Source of the DNA: PFJX01 sp031426815
GTDB lineage: Bacteria; Pseudomonadota; Gammaproteobacteria; Burkholderiales; Thiobacillaceae
Assembly: GCA_031426815.1 (NCBI GenBank)
Contig: JASJPG010000007.1
Coordinates: 1-64,000 of the forward strand
Direction of reading: 5' to 3'
DNA length: 64,000 nucleotides
The translations under genes were made by a program, and so were the position numbers. The notes beneath the pieces are model-generated. The model saw only the letters and a program-made list of their open reading frames with translations, made no database searches and was not told the DNA's origin. Numbering within the stretch: position 1 is the stretch's first letter; the number at the start of each line of letters is the position of its first letter. Of this stretch, positions 1 through 10,582 are shown in pieces.

Positions 1-278
1 TGGACACGCGCATTCCCACCAGCCTGGATGTGCCCGCGCGCATCCTGATGTGGGATTCCACGCAGGTTGGCTTGCTCGTGGCCTTCGTCTTTCTGGGCAT
101 CATGCTGAAAGACCCCATCATCTGGATTGGCGCCGGCCTCGGGGTGGCCTTCGTCTATGGCAAGTTCACCGGCGGCAAGCACCGCCGTTTTGTGCTGCAC
201 TGGGCTTACTGGCATTTGCCGCTGCGTTCCGGATTCACGCGCACGCCACCGTCTCACCTACGCGAGTTCATCGGATGA
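1..278 (+). CDS. traL: TraL, conjugative type IV secretion inner-membrane protein (5' end cut by window)
   Basis: Short protein of the F/SXT-type mating-pair apparatus. The frame is open from base 3 (Asp-Thr-Arg-Ile-Pro), so the start codon probably straddles the window edge: bases 1-2 are TG, which would complete an ATG or GTG. Two hydrophobic stretches (about residues 20-50) and a basic end fit TraL. The stop overlaps the traE start (ATGA, 275-278), which implies translational coupling. It opens the run traL-E-K-B-dsbC-V-C. The family call rests on gene order and general character more than on diagnostic residues. Confidence 0.8.
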   Translation, partial: DTRIPTSLDVPARILMWDSTQVGLLVAFVFLGIMLKDPIIWIGAGLGVAFVYGKFTGGKHRRFVLHWAYWHLPLRSGFTRTPPSHLREFIG

Positions 279-868
279 ACCCGCTCAAGATCAGCGCCGA
301 CCTGGAGGCCAGGACCGGTATCGGCCGGGCCATCCAGTTATTGCTGGCGGCGTTGGCAGCCACCAGTGTGCTGCTGGCGCTGCATGTATTCCTGCACCAG
401 GACCGCGACCGGGTGATTTTCCTGCCACCGCAGATCGAGAAAGGGTTCTGGGTAGAAGCCGACCAGATCTCCCGCGATTACCTGGACCAGATGGCCTTGT
501 TCGTCCTGCAACTGGCCTACAACGTGACGCCGGCCTCGGTCGATTTCCAGAACGCGGCGCTGCTCAAGTACGCCGCACCAGAGGCCCATGGCGCCTTGGA
601 GAAAGCCGCTCGGCTGGCGGCCGAGCGCGTCAAGCGCGACCAGATTTCCACTCTGTTTTCGCCGCGCAGTGTCCTGCATGACAAAGCGGATGGAATGCGA
701 GTGGTTATCCAGGGCGAGCTCACCACCTTCGTCACCGACAAGGCCTCGCCCCCGCGTGCCATGACCGTACTGGTGGCGTTCCGCTATGACGGCGGACGCA
801 CCGTTGTTACCTCACTCAAGGAGACGTCCCAAGATGACCCCTTCGGCGCAAATCAATCCAGCCATTAA
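275..868 (+). CDS. traE: TraE, conjugative pilus assembly protein (VirB5/TraE-like)
   Basis: A 197-residue protein with one N-terminal membrane segment (about residues 19-40) and a periplasmic domain, the layout of F-type TraE, which takes part in assembling the mating-pair channel. The ATG at 275 was chosen because it overlaps the traL stop in an ATGA arrangement. The C-terminus overlaps the proposed traK start by 35 bases. It lies between traL and traK, as in F- and SXT-like transfer operons. Confidence 0.85.
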   Translation: MNPLKISADLEARTGIGRAIQLLLAALAATSVLLALHVFLHQDRDRVIFLPPQIEKGFWVEADQISRDYLDQMALFVLQLAYNVTPASVDFQNAALLKYAAPEAHGALEKAARLAAERVKRDQISTLFSPRSVLHDKADGMRVVIQGELTTFVTDKASPPRAMTVLVAFRYDGGRTVVTSLKETSQDDPFGANQSSH

Positions 869-1562
869 GCGGCTACTGGCCGGCAGTTTGTTGCTCCTTG
901 CGGTGCTGCCCGCCTGGGCGCTCCAGGTCATCCCGGTGCGGGAAGGCGAGACCCTGTTCGCGAAGATAGCGGCCGACGACCTAACCCGGATTGCGCTCTC
1001 GGAAGGCCGGATTCAGTCCTGGCATACCCTCAAGGGGCGGCTGGCCATCGACAAGAACGCCCGCACCGGGCAGCTCTACGTGCGCCCGCTGGACCGGGGT
1101 GAACCGGTGTCCCTGTTCCTCACTTCAGAGACGGGCGCCACCTACGCGCTCACCCTGCAGCCGGTGGACATGCCTGCGGAAAGCCTGATCCTGAAGGAGC
1201 AGGCCCAGCACGCGGCCAGGCCCTCCAAGGCTGAGCAAACCGATTCGCTGCAGCAGATGGTCAAGGAACTGGCCTTGCTGATGGCCGCCGATCGGTTGCC
1301 GCCGGACATGGAAGTGCGCGAGCGCGGAGAGGAATTGCGCTTGTGGCAAGGCTCCCGCTTCGTCAGGTTGCGTTCCTGGCTGGGGGCCGCGGTGGTCGCG
1401 GACCTGTTCCAGCTGACCAATACCGGCACTGCGGAGATGCGCGTGGCTGAGCCGGAGTTGTATCGGCCCGGCGTTCTCGGCGTCGCTGTGGAAAACCACT
1501 CTCTGCGGCCTGGCGAAGCCACCCGCATCTTCGTGATTCGCCACCGGGAGGGTGACGAATGA
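834..1562 (+). CDS. traK: TraK, periplasmic/outer-membrane-associated conjugation protein (VirB9-like)
   Basis: A 242-residue protein that starts with a signal peptide (hydrophobic core about residues 13-26, ending in Ala-Trp-Ala) and continues as a beta-rich secretin-like domain. TraK forms the outer-membrane core of the F-type channel with TraB and TraV. The ATG at 834 puts the signal peptide at the N-terminus; a longer frame from 786 would bury it. The stop overlaps the traB start (ATGA, 1559-1562). Confidence 0.85.
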   Translation: MTPSAQINPAIKRLLAGSLLLLAVLPAWALQVIPVREGETLFAKIAADDLTRIALSEGRIQSWHTLKGRLAIDKNARTGQLYVRPLDRGEPVSLFLTSETGATYALTLQPVDMPAESLILKEQAQHAARPSKAEQTDSLQQMVKELALLMAADRLPPDMEVRERGEELRLWQGSRFVRLRSWLGAAVVADLFQLTNTGTAEMRVAEPELYRPGVLGVAVENHSLRPGEATRIFVIRHREGDE

Positions 1563-2839
1563 TCTTCGCCAAACAGAGTGCAAAGCCGATCGTCTCCGCC
1601 GCAGCTGCCGCCATCCAATGCAGACAGGCCCTGATAGCGGGTGGGCTGCTGGTGGCCGTGGGGATTGCCATGATCAGTGCGGTTGCCTTCATGCGCGCGG
1701 GCAAGTCCCAGATTGGCATCGGGATGCCCGAGAAGCCGGTGCCGCTGACGGTCTCACCGGCGGGCGCCGGGGTGGATCCCAAGGACGCTTGGCGCGGACA
1801 GGAAGGTACCCGGATAGACCGCCTGGAGCGTTCGGTTGGCGAGCTCACCGACTTGATGAAGCGCCAGGAGGCCGCGAAGGACGCAACCAAGCAGCCTGAA
1901 GTCAAATTTCCTGCCTTTCCGCCTGGGTTGCCTTCAGGGCTGCCGGCGCTGCCGCCGCCCCCACCGACCGCAAGACCCGTCTCTGTGGTGTCCCTACCGC
2001 CGCCCACCTCGGTGGCAGGCCAGCCGGCACCGGTCGGGCCAGGACTGGCTGCGCCGGCCGTGGACAAAGGCATCGAATCCGGCGAGATAGGCCCCGCGCC
2101 GGATACCCGGCTTCAGGCTGGCCAGGTCGCCGGCAAAGACAAACAAACAGCGAAGACGCCTGGGACCTATCTGCCCTCGGGTTCCTTTGTCCGGGCGGTG
2201 CTGCTGGCGGGCCTCAACGCCCCCACCGGCGGCCAGGCCCAGAGTAACCCCCATCCCGTTCTGCTGCGCCTGATCGACCACGCCCAACTGCCCAATCAGT
2301 TCCGGCTCAAGGCGAAGGACTGCCTGATCGTCGGCTCCGGCTATGGCGACCTGTCCTCGGAGCGCGCTTACATCCGCACCGAGAGCCTGTCCTGTGTCTC
2401 GCCCAGCGGTGAAGCGCTGGAGCTGCCGATCAAGGGCTACGTCGCCGGCGAGGACGGCAAGGCGGGAGTAATGGGGCGACTGATTACCAAGCAGGGCCAG
2501 GTGCTGGCCAATGCGCTGATCGCCGGCATCGGCTCCGGCCTGGGCCAGGCCTTTCAGCAGAGTGCCAGCACCACCTCCATCTCGCCGCTCGGATCCACCT
2601 CCAGCGTCAAGCAGGGCGAGGAGTTCAAGGCCGGGATTTCTTCCGGCGTGGGCAAGGCCATGGACCGTCTTGCCCAGTACTACATCGCCCTGGCCGAGAA
2701 GCTCTACCCCGTCGTCGAGGTGGATGCCGGCCGCATGGTGGACGTGGTCATCACCAAGGGGGCGCTGCTGCCGATGGGCGAAGCCGGTGCCACCGCCGAC
2801 CCCTCCTCCGCCATTCACCCACGTTACGGAGCCCGTTGA
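1559..2839 (+). CDS. traB: TraB, conjugal transfer channel scaffold (VirB10-like)
   Basis: A 426-residue inner-membrane-anchored protein. A membrane segment lies near residues 25-50. A Pro-rich linker (about residues 118-160, with runs of consecutive prolines) spans the periplasm, and a VirB10/TrbI-type beta-barrel domain follows from about residue 200. TraB links the inner-membrane complex to the TraK/TraV outer core. It overlaps traK by 4 bases. The length is close to that of SXT/F relatives, and no disruption is visible. Confidence 0.9.
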   Translation: MIFAKQSAKPIVSAAAAAIQCRQALIAGGLLVAVGIAMISAVAFMRAGKSQIGIGMPEKPVPLTVSPAGAGVDPKDAWRGQEGTRIDRLERSVGELTDLMKRQEAAKDATKQPEVKFPAFPPGLPSGLPALPPPPPTARPVSVVSLPPPTSVAGQPAPVGPGLAAPAVDKGIESGEIGPAPDTRLQAGQVAGKDKQTAKTPGTYLPSGSFVRAVLLAGLNAPTGGQAQSNPHPVLLRLIDHAQLPNQFRLKAKDCLIVGSGYGDLSSERAYIRTESLSCVSPSGEALELPIKGYVAGEDGKAGVMGRLITKQGQVLANALIAGIGSGLGQAFQQSASTTSISPLGSTSSVKQGEEFKAGISSGVGKAMDRLAQYYIALAEKLYPVVEVDAGRMVDVVITKGALLPMGEAGATADPSSAIHPRYGAR

Positions 2840-2841
2840 GC

Positions 2842-3576
2842 ATGAGAACCCTGCACTTCATCACCCTCGCCCTGCTGGGATGCCATATCTCGGCATGGGC
2901 CGAGGAGCGGTCGGATGATTCAGTCGCCGCCGCCCTGATGACCCAGCTCGCTGCCACCTATCCGGCGACCGAATTCCGGGATATCCGCGCCACCCCCATG
3001 GCCGGCATCTACGAGGTCACGATGGGTCGCAACGTCGCCTATGTCGGAAGCGACACGCGGCATTTCCTGTTTGGCCATCTCTACGACATGCAAACCCAGC
3101 GTGATCTCACGGCGGAACGTCTGGAGCAGGCCCGGCGCATCGACTTCACAAGCCTGCCTCTCGCGGATGCGATCCAGACCGTGCGTGGCGACGGCATGCA
3201 ACGTCTGGTGGTGTTCTCCGACCCGGACTGCCCCTACTGCAAGCAGCTGGAGCAGACCTTGGCCAAGTTGGATAACGTGACGATACACACCTTCCTCTTC
3301 CCCCTGGATGAACTGCATCCAAAAGCGCGCGCCAAGGCCATCGCGGTCTGGTGCGCCCAGGATCGTGCCGGGGCATGGCAGGCGCTGATGCTGGATGGCA
3401 AGCCTTCCCGACCTGCCGACTGCACCCATCCCATCGACCGCAACATCGCACTGGCTCGCAAACTCGGCGTGGACGGCACGCCCGTGCTGTTTGATATCCA
3501 AGGTCGACGCCTGGCGGGCGCCGCACCGGTGGACCGCATCGAGGCGTTCCTCGCCGCCGGGGAGGAGCGCCCATGA
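2842..3576 (+). CDS. DsbC-like thiol:disulfide isomerase of the transfer operon
   Basis: A 244-residue secreted protein with a signal peptide (ending near Ala-Trp-Ala), a DsbC-like N-terminal dimerisation domain and a thioredoxin fold holding the active site Cys-Pro-Tyr-Cys (about residue 133). A cis-proline (Gly-Thr-Pro) lies near residue 213. It probably shuffles disulfides in the secretion-channel proteins. Genes of this kind occur in SXT/R391-like transfer operons near traB/traV/traC. The ATG at 2842 is preferred over a TTG at 2836. Its stop overlaps traV (3573-3576). Confidence 0.85.
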   Translation: MRTLHFITLALLGCHISAWAEERSDDSVAAALMTQLAATYPATEFRDIRATPMAGIYEVTMGRNVAYVGSDTRHFLFGHLYDMQTQRDLTAERLEQARRIDFTSLPLADAIQTVRGDGMQRLVVFSDPDCPYCKQLEQTLAKLDNVTIHTFLFPLDELHPKARAKAIAVWCAQDRAGAWQALMLDGKPSRPADCTHPIDRNIALARKLGVDGTPVLFDIQGRRLAGAAPVDRIEAFLAAGEERP

Positions 3577-4142
3577 AACACGCCATTCTGTTGTTGCTCC
3601 CCACCTTGTCGGCCTGCGTCAACCTGGCCGGTCTGGAAGGCAAGAGCGAGTTCGCCTGCAAGGCGCCCGACGGGGTGGTCTGCACTTCCGTGTCCGGGGT
3701 CTACGCCAACGCACTGGCGGGCGCCCTGCCCGCCCAGCAGAGTCAGGGCCAGGCCAAAGCCCCCCACGCGGACGCGGTTGAGGGCGAACCCAAACCCTAC
3801 GGTGCGACCGTCTCGGTCACCAGCACCCCGGCGCCCGGCACACCACTACTTTCCGCGCCCAAGGTGCTACGCCTCTGGCTGGCACCCAGGCTGGACGCGG
3901 ACGGCGACCTGCACGACGCGTCCTATCTGTACGTCATGTGGCATCGGGGCGAATGGCAGATCGAACACACCCGCCGCCAAGTCCAGCGACAGTTCACCCC
4001 GGTGTCGGCACCCGTCGCCTCCGGTGTAGCCGATGCGACCGCACGCAAGGACGGTGTCCGCCAGAACGCGCGGGACACGGTGATGGAGGCGGCGCAGCAA
4101 GGTGGCCATGTGGGTAATCAGGTGAGCGACGATGATCGCTGA
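3573..4142 (+). CDS. traV: TraV, outer-membrane lipoprotein of the conjugation core complex
   Basis: A 189-residue protein starting with a lipoprotein signal (hydrophobic core, then Leu-Ser-Ala-Cys, with the acylated Cys at about residue 15). A further Cys pair follows (Phe-Ala-Cys and Val-Val-Cys), as in TraV proteins. TraV anchors the TraK/TraB core in the outer membrane. The gene overlaps dsbC by 4 bases and traC by 11 bases. The C-terminal half is low-complexity and poorly conserved, as is normal for the family. Confidence 0.85.
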   Translation: MKHAILLLLPTLSACVNLAGLEGKSEFACKAPDGVVCTSVSGVYANALAGALPAQQSQGQAKAPHADAVEGEPKPYGATVSVTSTPAPGTPLLSAPKVLRLWLAPRLDADGDLHDASYLYVMWHRGEWQIEHTRRQVQRQFTPVSAPVASGVADATARKDGVRQNARDTVMEAAQQGGHVGNQVSDDDR

Positions 4143-6435
4143 CGCACTAGCCTCCCTGCGCCAGGCCTTGCGGCCGACGCGGGCCAACTTCGCGGATTCC
4201 GATTATGTGCCGGCAACCCTGGCCTGCGCCTCCCCCATGCCGATGTTCGAGCGCCTGGCGGATTGGCTGCCTTATTCCGGCTGGTTGCCGGAGGAGCGAC
4301 TGTTTCTGCTGGAGCGGCCGCCCGAAGCAAGGGCTGGCACCCATGATCCCGTGGAAGCGGTCGGTTTCGTGTTGGCCATTATGCCCCAGACCGGCGCCGA
4401 CGACCGCATGACCGGTGTGCTCAAGTCGATCTTCAACGGCCTGCCCACGGATTCGAGCTTGCAGTTCCACCTGTTCGGCTCCCCGGACATTCATGATTTC
4501 CTCGATCGCTATCAGAATCTGCGCAACGCGGTCGGGGCTGATGCCCATGGGGTCTATGCAGAATCCGCCCGCCGCCGCGCCGCCCATCTGGCTCAAGCCG
4601 CCGTGCGCCAACCGTTCCCCGGCATGCCCTGGTTGGCGCGGAATATTCGGGCCGCCCTGTCCGTCACCCTGCCGGCCAACGGCATGTCAGATCGGGATGC
4701 CATCGACAACGCCCGGACCCTGCGCGACGCGCTGGCCACGGTGCTGAAGAGCGCCTACCTGTATGCCGGTGAATGGGGGCCGGATGAGCTCCTCGACTGG
4801 TGCGCCCAAGTACTGAACCCCAACCGGCTGCTGAAGGGCGAGGCCCAGCGTCTGAACTATGACGATGGCCGCTTGCTGCGCGATCAGATCATCTCCCTGG
4901 ACACGCTCACCCGGATGCGGCGTGATGGCCTGGTGTTCGGCAGTCCCGCCAACAGCGCGGAGTGCGTGGCGCGGTGTTTTTCCGTGCGCAACTATCCGAA
5001 GCAGGCGCACCTGGCCGCCATGGGAGCGCTGATCGGCGACTTCCTGCAGGGCTCGCAAGCCTATTCGTGTCCCTTCCTGATCACCTTGGGGCTAAGCATC
5101 CCGGATTACGAATCCACCCGCGCCTTCGCCACCCTGAAGAGCGCCCGCGCCACCCAGGCGGCGCAAAGCAAGATGGCCGCCTTCATGCCCGACTGGCAAG
5201 ACAACAAGCTGGACTGGGATACGGCCATGGTCGCCTTCTCGGGCGCCGGCTCGCTGGTGCGCCTTTATCACCAACTCACCCTGTTTTCTTATCCGCGCCA
5301 GGCCGCCAAAGACGAACTAGCCGCCCGGGGCGTATGGCGCGGGCTGGGCTTCGATCTGCAGGAGGACAGCTTTCTGCACCTGCAGAGCCTGTTCCTCGGG
5401 CTGCCCATGGCCTACACCCGCTCCCTGCAGCAAGAGGCGAAACGCGCGGGCCAGGATAGCTTGAAGACCTCCGCCAACGCCATTCACCTGGCGCCCCTGA
5501 TCGCGGAATGGGAAGGTCTGGGTGAGCCGGTCATCGCGTTGTTCGGGCGGCGAGGCCAGGCCATGGGGGTGGATCTGTTCGCCAACCCCTCCGGCAACTA
5601 CAACGCCTGTGTGGTGGGAACATCCGGTTCCGGCAAGTCGGTCTTCATGAACGAACTGGCTCAGGGCTATCTGGGCATCGGCGCCAAAGTCTGGGTGATC
5701 GACGCCGGCCACTCCTACGAGAATCTCTGCAAGCAACTGGGCGGGCAATACATCCAGTTCAGCGCGGATGCCAGCCTCTCCCTGAACCCGTTCTCCCTGG
5801 TCATGGACCTGGACGAGGACATGGAGATGTTGAAGCCGGTCGTCGCCCAGATGATCTCCCCCAACGAACCCCTGCCCCAGTACGAAATGTCCCAGCTGGA
5901 CATCGCGCTGCGCCAGGTCTGGTATCACGCGAGGGGACAGGGTCGGCTGCCGATGCTCACGGAGCTGGCCGAGCATCTTAAGACCGCCTGCAAGGACGAC
6001 GAAGGCAAGTGCGACGTGCGCGTGCGCAACCTGGGCATCCAGTTGTTTCCCTATACACAGGACGGTGCCCATGGCCGCTGGTTCGAGGGCGCCGCGAACA
6101 TCCGCTTCGACACCGACCTGGTGGTGCTGGAACTGGATGAACTGGAAGCCAAGAAGGATCTGCAGAGCGTGGTCCTATTGCTTCTGATGTACCTGATTAC
6201 CAACGAGATCTATCTGAACCGGGAAGATGGCCGCCGCAAGCTGGTCATCGTCGACGAGGCCTGGAGCCTGATGAACGGGACCAGCGGCGGATTCATCGAG
6301 TCCGGCTACCGCCGGGCGCGCAAATACAACGGCGCTTTCGTCACCGGCACCCAGGGCGTGGACGACTACTACCGCAACGAAGCCGCCACGGCGGCACTTA
6401 ACAATGCCGACTGGATGTTCATGCTGAAGTGCTAA
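4132..6435 (+). CDS. traC: TraC, VirB4-family conjugation ATPase, C-terminally truncated
   Basis: A 767-residue cytoplasmic ATPase that powers pilus assembly. The Walker A motif Gly-Thr-Ser-Gly-Ser-Gly-Lys-Ser lies near residue 495 and a Walker B motif (Leu-Val-Ile-Val-Asp-Glu-Ala-Trp) near residue 703. The frame ends abruptly about 35 residues after the Gly-Thr-Gln-Gly motif, at Met-Phe-Met-Leu-Lys-Cys-stop. Full-length TraC proteins are usually about 800-880 residues, so the C-terminal end is missing. The stop lies 13 bases from the encoded CCA end of the tRNA-Arg gene, so the truncation probably marks a recombination junction. traW, traU, traN and the rest do not follow. Confidence 0.88.
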   Translation: MIADALASLRQALRPTRANFADSDYVPATLACASPMPMFERLADWLPYSGWLPEERLFLLERPPEARAGTHDPVEAVGFVLAIMPQTGADDRMTGVLKSIFNGLPTDSSLQFHLFGSPDIHDFLDRYQNLRNAVGADAHGVYAESARRRAAHLAQAAVRQPFPGMPWLARNIRAALSVTLPANGMSDRDAIDNARTLRDALATVLKSAYLYAGEWGPDELLDWCAQVLNPNRLLKGEAQRLNYDDGRLLRDQIISLDTLTRMRRDGLVFGSPANSAECVARCFSVRNYPKQAHLAAMGALIGDFLQGSQAYSCPFLITLGLSIPDYESTRAFATLKSARATQAAQSKMAAFMPDWQDNKLDWDTAMVAFSGAGSLVRLYHQLTLFSYPRQAAKDELAARGVWRGLGFDLQEDSFLHLQSLFLGLPMAYTRSLQQEAKRAGQDSLKTSANAIHLAPLIAEWEGLGEPVIALFGRRGQAMGVDLFANPSGNYNACVVGTSGSGKSVFMNELAQGYLGIGAKVWVIDAGHSYENLCKQLGGQYIQFSADASLSLNPFSLVMDLDEDMEMLKPVVAQMISPNEPLPQYEMSQLDIALRQVWYHARGQGRLPMLTELAEHLKTACKDDEGKCDVRVRNLGIQLFPYTQDGAHGRWFEGAANIRFDTDLVVLELDELEAKKDLQSVVLLLLMYLITNEIYLNREDGRRKLVIVDEAWSLMNGTSGGFIESGYRRARKYNGAFVTGTQGVDDYYRNEAATAALNNADWMFMLKC

Positions 6436-6448
6436 CCTATTGATTATT

Positions 6449-6524
6449 TGGTGCCCCCGACACGAATCGAACGTGTGACCCTCCCCTTAGGAGGGGGATG
6501 CTCTATCCACTGAGCTACGGGGGC
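6449..6524 (-). tRNA. tRNA-Arg (anticodon CCT)
   Basis: The minus strand folds as a complete tRNA. The acceptor stem GCCCCCG pairs with CGGGGGC, and a D-arm follows. The anticodon stem TCCCC/GGGGA carries the loop CTCCTAA (anticodon CCT). The T-arm is ACACG/CGTGT with loop TTCGATT, and CCA is encoded at the 3' end (6449-6451). The 3' end faces the truncated traC. tRNA 3' ends are common integration sites for conjugative elements, which fits the conjugation genes next door. No terminator is visible after the tRNA. Confidence 0.95.
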
Positions 6525-6600
6525 ATTTTGATTGGCTGATGAAACGATACCGAGGCGGATCGAGTCATAAAATCGGCGCGGATTTTAACCTACGCGGAAG

Positions 6601-7188
6601 GTGTGCAACTTGCTGAAATTACTGCTGATTGTGATTGTTCTCGGTGCCTTGGCAGGTCTTGCCTGGCGCTGGGGCGGGCGTGGCGAGCCGCCCGCTGTGG
6701 GCGCTGCCGCGCCGGATTTCGATCTGTACGATGCCGCGCACAAACGGCATCGTCTAGCGGATTACCGTGGCCGCTGGCTGGTGCTGTACTTTTATCCGAA
6801 AGACGCCACGCCCACCTGCACGGCCGAAGCCTGCAACTTACGCGACGGTTACCACGAATTTCAGGCGCGCGAGGTCGCGCTGCTCGGCGTTTCGCTGGAT
6901 ACCGCCGCCAGCCATGCCGACTTCGCGCAACGCCACAGCTTGCCGTTTCCGTTGCTGGCGGACCGGGAAGCGGCCGTCGCGCGGGCCTATGGCGCGTTGT
7001 GGGATTTCGGCGTTTTCCGCTTCGCCAAACGCCATACCTATCTGATTGACCCGAACGGCCGCGTCGTAAAGGTCTATCGTGAAATTACCGCTGATCGTCA
7101 TGCGCAGGAAATCATTGTCGATCTGGCGCGATTTGGGGTTGTAGCCCCCTCCTCCGGGGCCAATAATCGACCCGTCTCCCCGCAATAA
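6601..7188 (+). CDS. Membrane-anchored peroxiredoxin (AhpC/TSA, BCP type)
   Basis: A 195-residue thiol peroxidase with an N-terminal hydrophobic anchor (about residues 4-22) followed by a thioredoxin-fold domain. The peroxidatic motif reads Pro-Thr-Cys-Thr-Ala-Glu-Ala-Cys, so a second Cys sits five residues after the first, as in BCP-type enzymes. It would reduce hydroperoxides at the outer face of the inner membrane. The GTG at 6601 gives the longest frame. A TTG at 6610 has better spacing from the GGAAG at 6596 and is a real alternative. It is followed 18 bases later by the DksA-like gene. Confidence 0.85.
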   Translation: MCNLLKLLLIVIVLGALAGLAWRWGGRGEPPAVGAAAPDFDLYDAAHKRHRLADYRGRWLVLYFYPKDATPTCTAEACNLRDGYHEFQAREVALLGVSLDTAASHADFAQRHSLPFPLLADREAAVARAYGALWDFGVFRFAKRHTYLIDPNGRVVKVYREITADRHAQEIIVDLARFGVVAPSSGANNRPVSPQ

Positions 7189-7206
7189 CCCACAGAAAGT
7201 GCAGTC

Positions 7207-7605
7207 ATGAGCCATCTCTCTCAGCAAGACCGTGCCGCAATCCGCGCCGCACTGGAAGATCAACGCGGTAAATTGATCAAGGCGATGCAGAATGCGCTGG
7301 AAGAAAGCGGCCAAACGCAATTTGCCGAAGTTCTCGGCCGCGCTTCCGGCGACAGCGCCGACGAAGCCCTGGCGGTGACGTTGGGCAATATTTCCGCAGC
7401 GCGACTGGAACATGAGGTGCGTGCCCTGCAAGCGCTCGAAAACGCGCGATTGCGCCTCGACGACGAGGATTTCGGGTTGTGCGTGGATTGCGGCACGGAG
7501 ATTCCCGCCGCGCGTCTGGTCGCCAACCCGGTGGCCATCCGTTGCGTGACTTGCCAAGACCTTTTCGAGCACACTCACGCCGGCCAGAACCACGGCTCGC
7601 TCTGA
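7207..7605 (+). CDS. DksA/TraR-family zinc-finger protein
   Basis: A 132-residue protein with an alpha-helical coiled region (about residues 5-75) and a C4 zinc finger Cys-Val-Asp-Cys ... Cys-Val-Thr-Cys (about residues 92-118) typical of the DksA/TraR group. Family members bind the RNA polymerase secondary channel and modulate initiation. It is shorter than classical DksA and lacks a clear Asp-x-x-Asp-Ala tip motif, so the exact role is open. A strong hairpin terminator follows at 7627-7650. Confidence 0.85.
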   Translation: MSHLSQQDRAAIRAALEDQRGKLIKAMQNALEESGQTQFAEVLGRASGDSADEALAVTLGNISAARLEHEVRALQALENARLRLDDEDFGLCVDCGTEIPAARLVANPVAIRCVTCQDLFEHTHAGQNHGSL

Positions 7606-7626
7606 TAACTGACCTGTTTTCCCCCG

Positions 7627-7650
7627 CGGGCGGTCTGGCCGCCCGTTTTT
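7627..7650 (+). terminator. Rho-independent terminator after the DksA-like gene
   Basis: Arms CGGGCGG (7627-7633) and CCGCCCG (7639-7645) pair perfectly around a TCTGG loop and are followed by TTTTT. It lies 21 bases past the DksA-like stop and before the uup start at 7679. Confidence 0.85.
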
Positions 7651-7678
7651 CTTGCCTGTTCGATTTTGTCTCTGCCCA

Positions 7679-9586
<1,908 letters not shown>

Positions 9587-9634
9587 TACCTGGCCCGTAG
9601 GTGCGCATTTCTTCGCACTGAGCTCGACACCACT

Positions 9635-9696
9635 CGTAGGAGCGCCTTCCAAGGCGCGATTGTTCCGGACTTCGCGCCTTGGAAGGCGCTCCTACG
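9635..9696. repeat. Perfect 25-bp inverted repeat (REP-like) between convergent genes
   Basis: The left arm 9635-9659 (starting CGTAGGAGCGCC) and the right arm 9672-9696 are exact reverse complements around a 12-base loop. It sits between the convergent uup and ccsA-like stops, so it may also act as a bidirectional transcription stop. The sequence style is that of short palindromic elements dispersed in beta- and gammaproteobacteria. Confidence 0.9.
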
Positions 9697-9714
9697 ACAC
9701 CGGTACGTTGCGTG

Positions 9715-10518
9715 CTAGCGCCCGAGCAGCACTTCCAGCACGAACTTCACCCCGACATACGCCAGCATCAGGCTCATGAAGCCGGACAGCGTCCAGTAGA
9801 TCGCGGTGCGGCCGCGCCAGCCGTAGATGCGCCGGCCCAGCAGCAGGGCGGCGAAGATCAGCCAGGAAATCAGGCCGAATATCGTTTTATGGTTGATCGG
9901 CGCGGCGCGGCCGAAGATTTCTTCCGAGAACAGGACGCCGGACAACAAGGTCAGCGTGAGTAGCAGGAAGCCGAGTTGAATCATCCGGAACAGCAGTTTT
10001 TCCAAGGTCAGCAGCGGCGGCAAGCCGGCGACCACCGCGGGCGGCACGGCCTTGTGCAGATGTTTTTCGGCCAGCGAAATCAGCAAGGCATGCAGTGCGG
10101 CGATCGTGAACAGGGCATAAGCCGCGAAGGCCATGGCCAGATGCAGCTTGAAGATCGGCATGCTGCTGTAGGCGGCGGCATGTGGCATCGGCGAAATTGC
10201 TTCGATGGCGACGGCGGCGGCCGCGAAGGCCAGCACGAAACCCTGCACGCCGCCGAGGTGATAACGCCAGGCGGCGACGGCATAGGTCAGCACGGTCAGT
10301 GCGGCGACGGCGGAAATCGAGGTGGAAAAACCCAGGCGGACGCCCTCGCCGCCAAACACGCCCTCATTCAGCAGATACAGGTGCAGCATCAGCGGAAATA
10401 CCGGCAACAGACGCGGTAGCCAGTCGGTGCGGCAGCAGCCGGGGCGGCCCGGCCAGAACCAGGCGGCCAAGCCGAGGTAAGCCAGGGCACAAAGGGCGTA
10501 GAGCAGGGTTTCCAACAT
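9715..10518 (-). CDS. CcsA/HemX-type cytochrome c assembly membrane protein (YpjD-like)
   Basis: A 267-residue integral membrane protein with about eight hydrophobic helices. Conserved His residues lie in the helices (for example Lys-Leu-His-Leu-Ala-Met and Ile-Asn-His-Lys-Thr), as expected for the CcsA/CcmC haem-handling family. Members without the Trp-rich haem loop are usually annotated as YpjD or HemX and lie next to ffh in many proteobacteria, as here (divergent from ffh by 64 bases). The start at 10518 gives an N-terminal membrane helix. The precise role, whether haem delivery or another, is unproven. Confidence 0.85.
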   Translation of the reverse strand: MLETLLYALCALAYLGLAAWFWPGRPGCCRTDWLPRLLPVFPLMLHLYLLNEGVFGGEGVRLGFSTSISAVAALTVLTYAVAAWRYHLGGVQGFVLAFAAAAVAIEAISPMPHAAAYSSMPIFKLHLAMAFAAYALFTIAALHALLISLAEKHLHKAVPPAVVAGLPPLLTLEKLLFRMIQLGFLLLTLTLLSGVLFSEEIFGRAAPINHKTIFGLISWLIFAALLLGRRIYGWRGRTAIYWTLSGFMSLMLAYVGVKFVLEVLLGR

Positions 10519-10582
10519 GGTCGGGAGCGGCTGATTTGTTAGACTGCGCGAGTTTATCCCATCGCTCATTGCCCAACCCATC

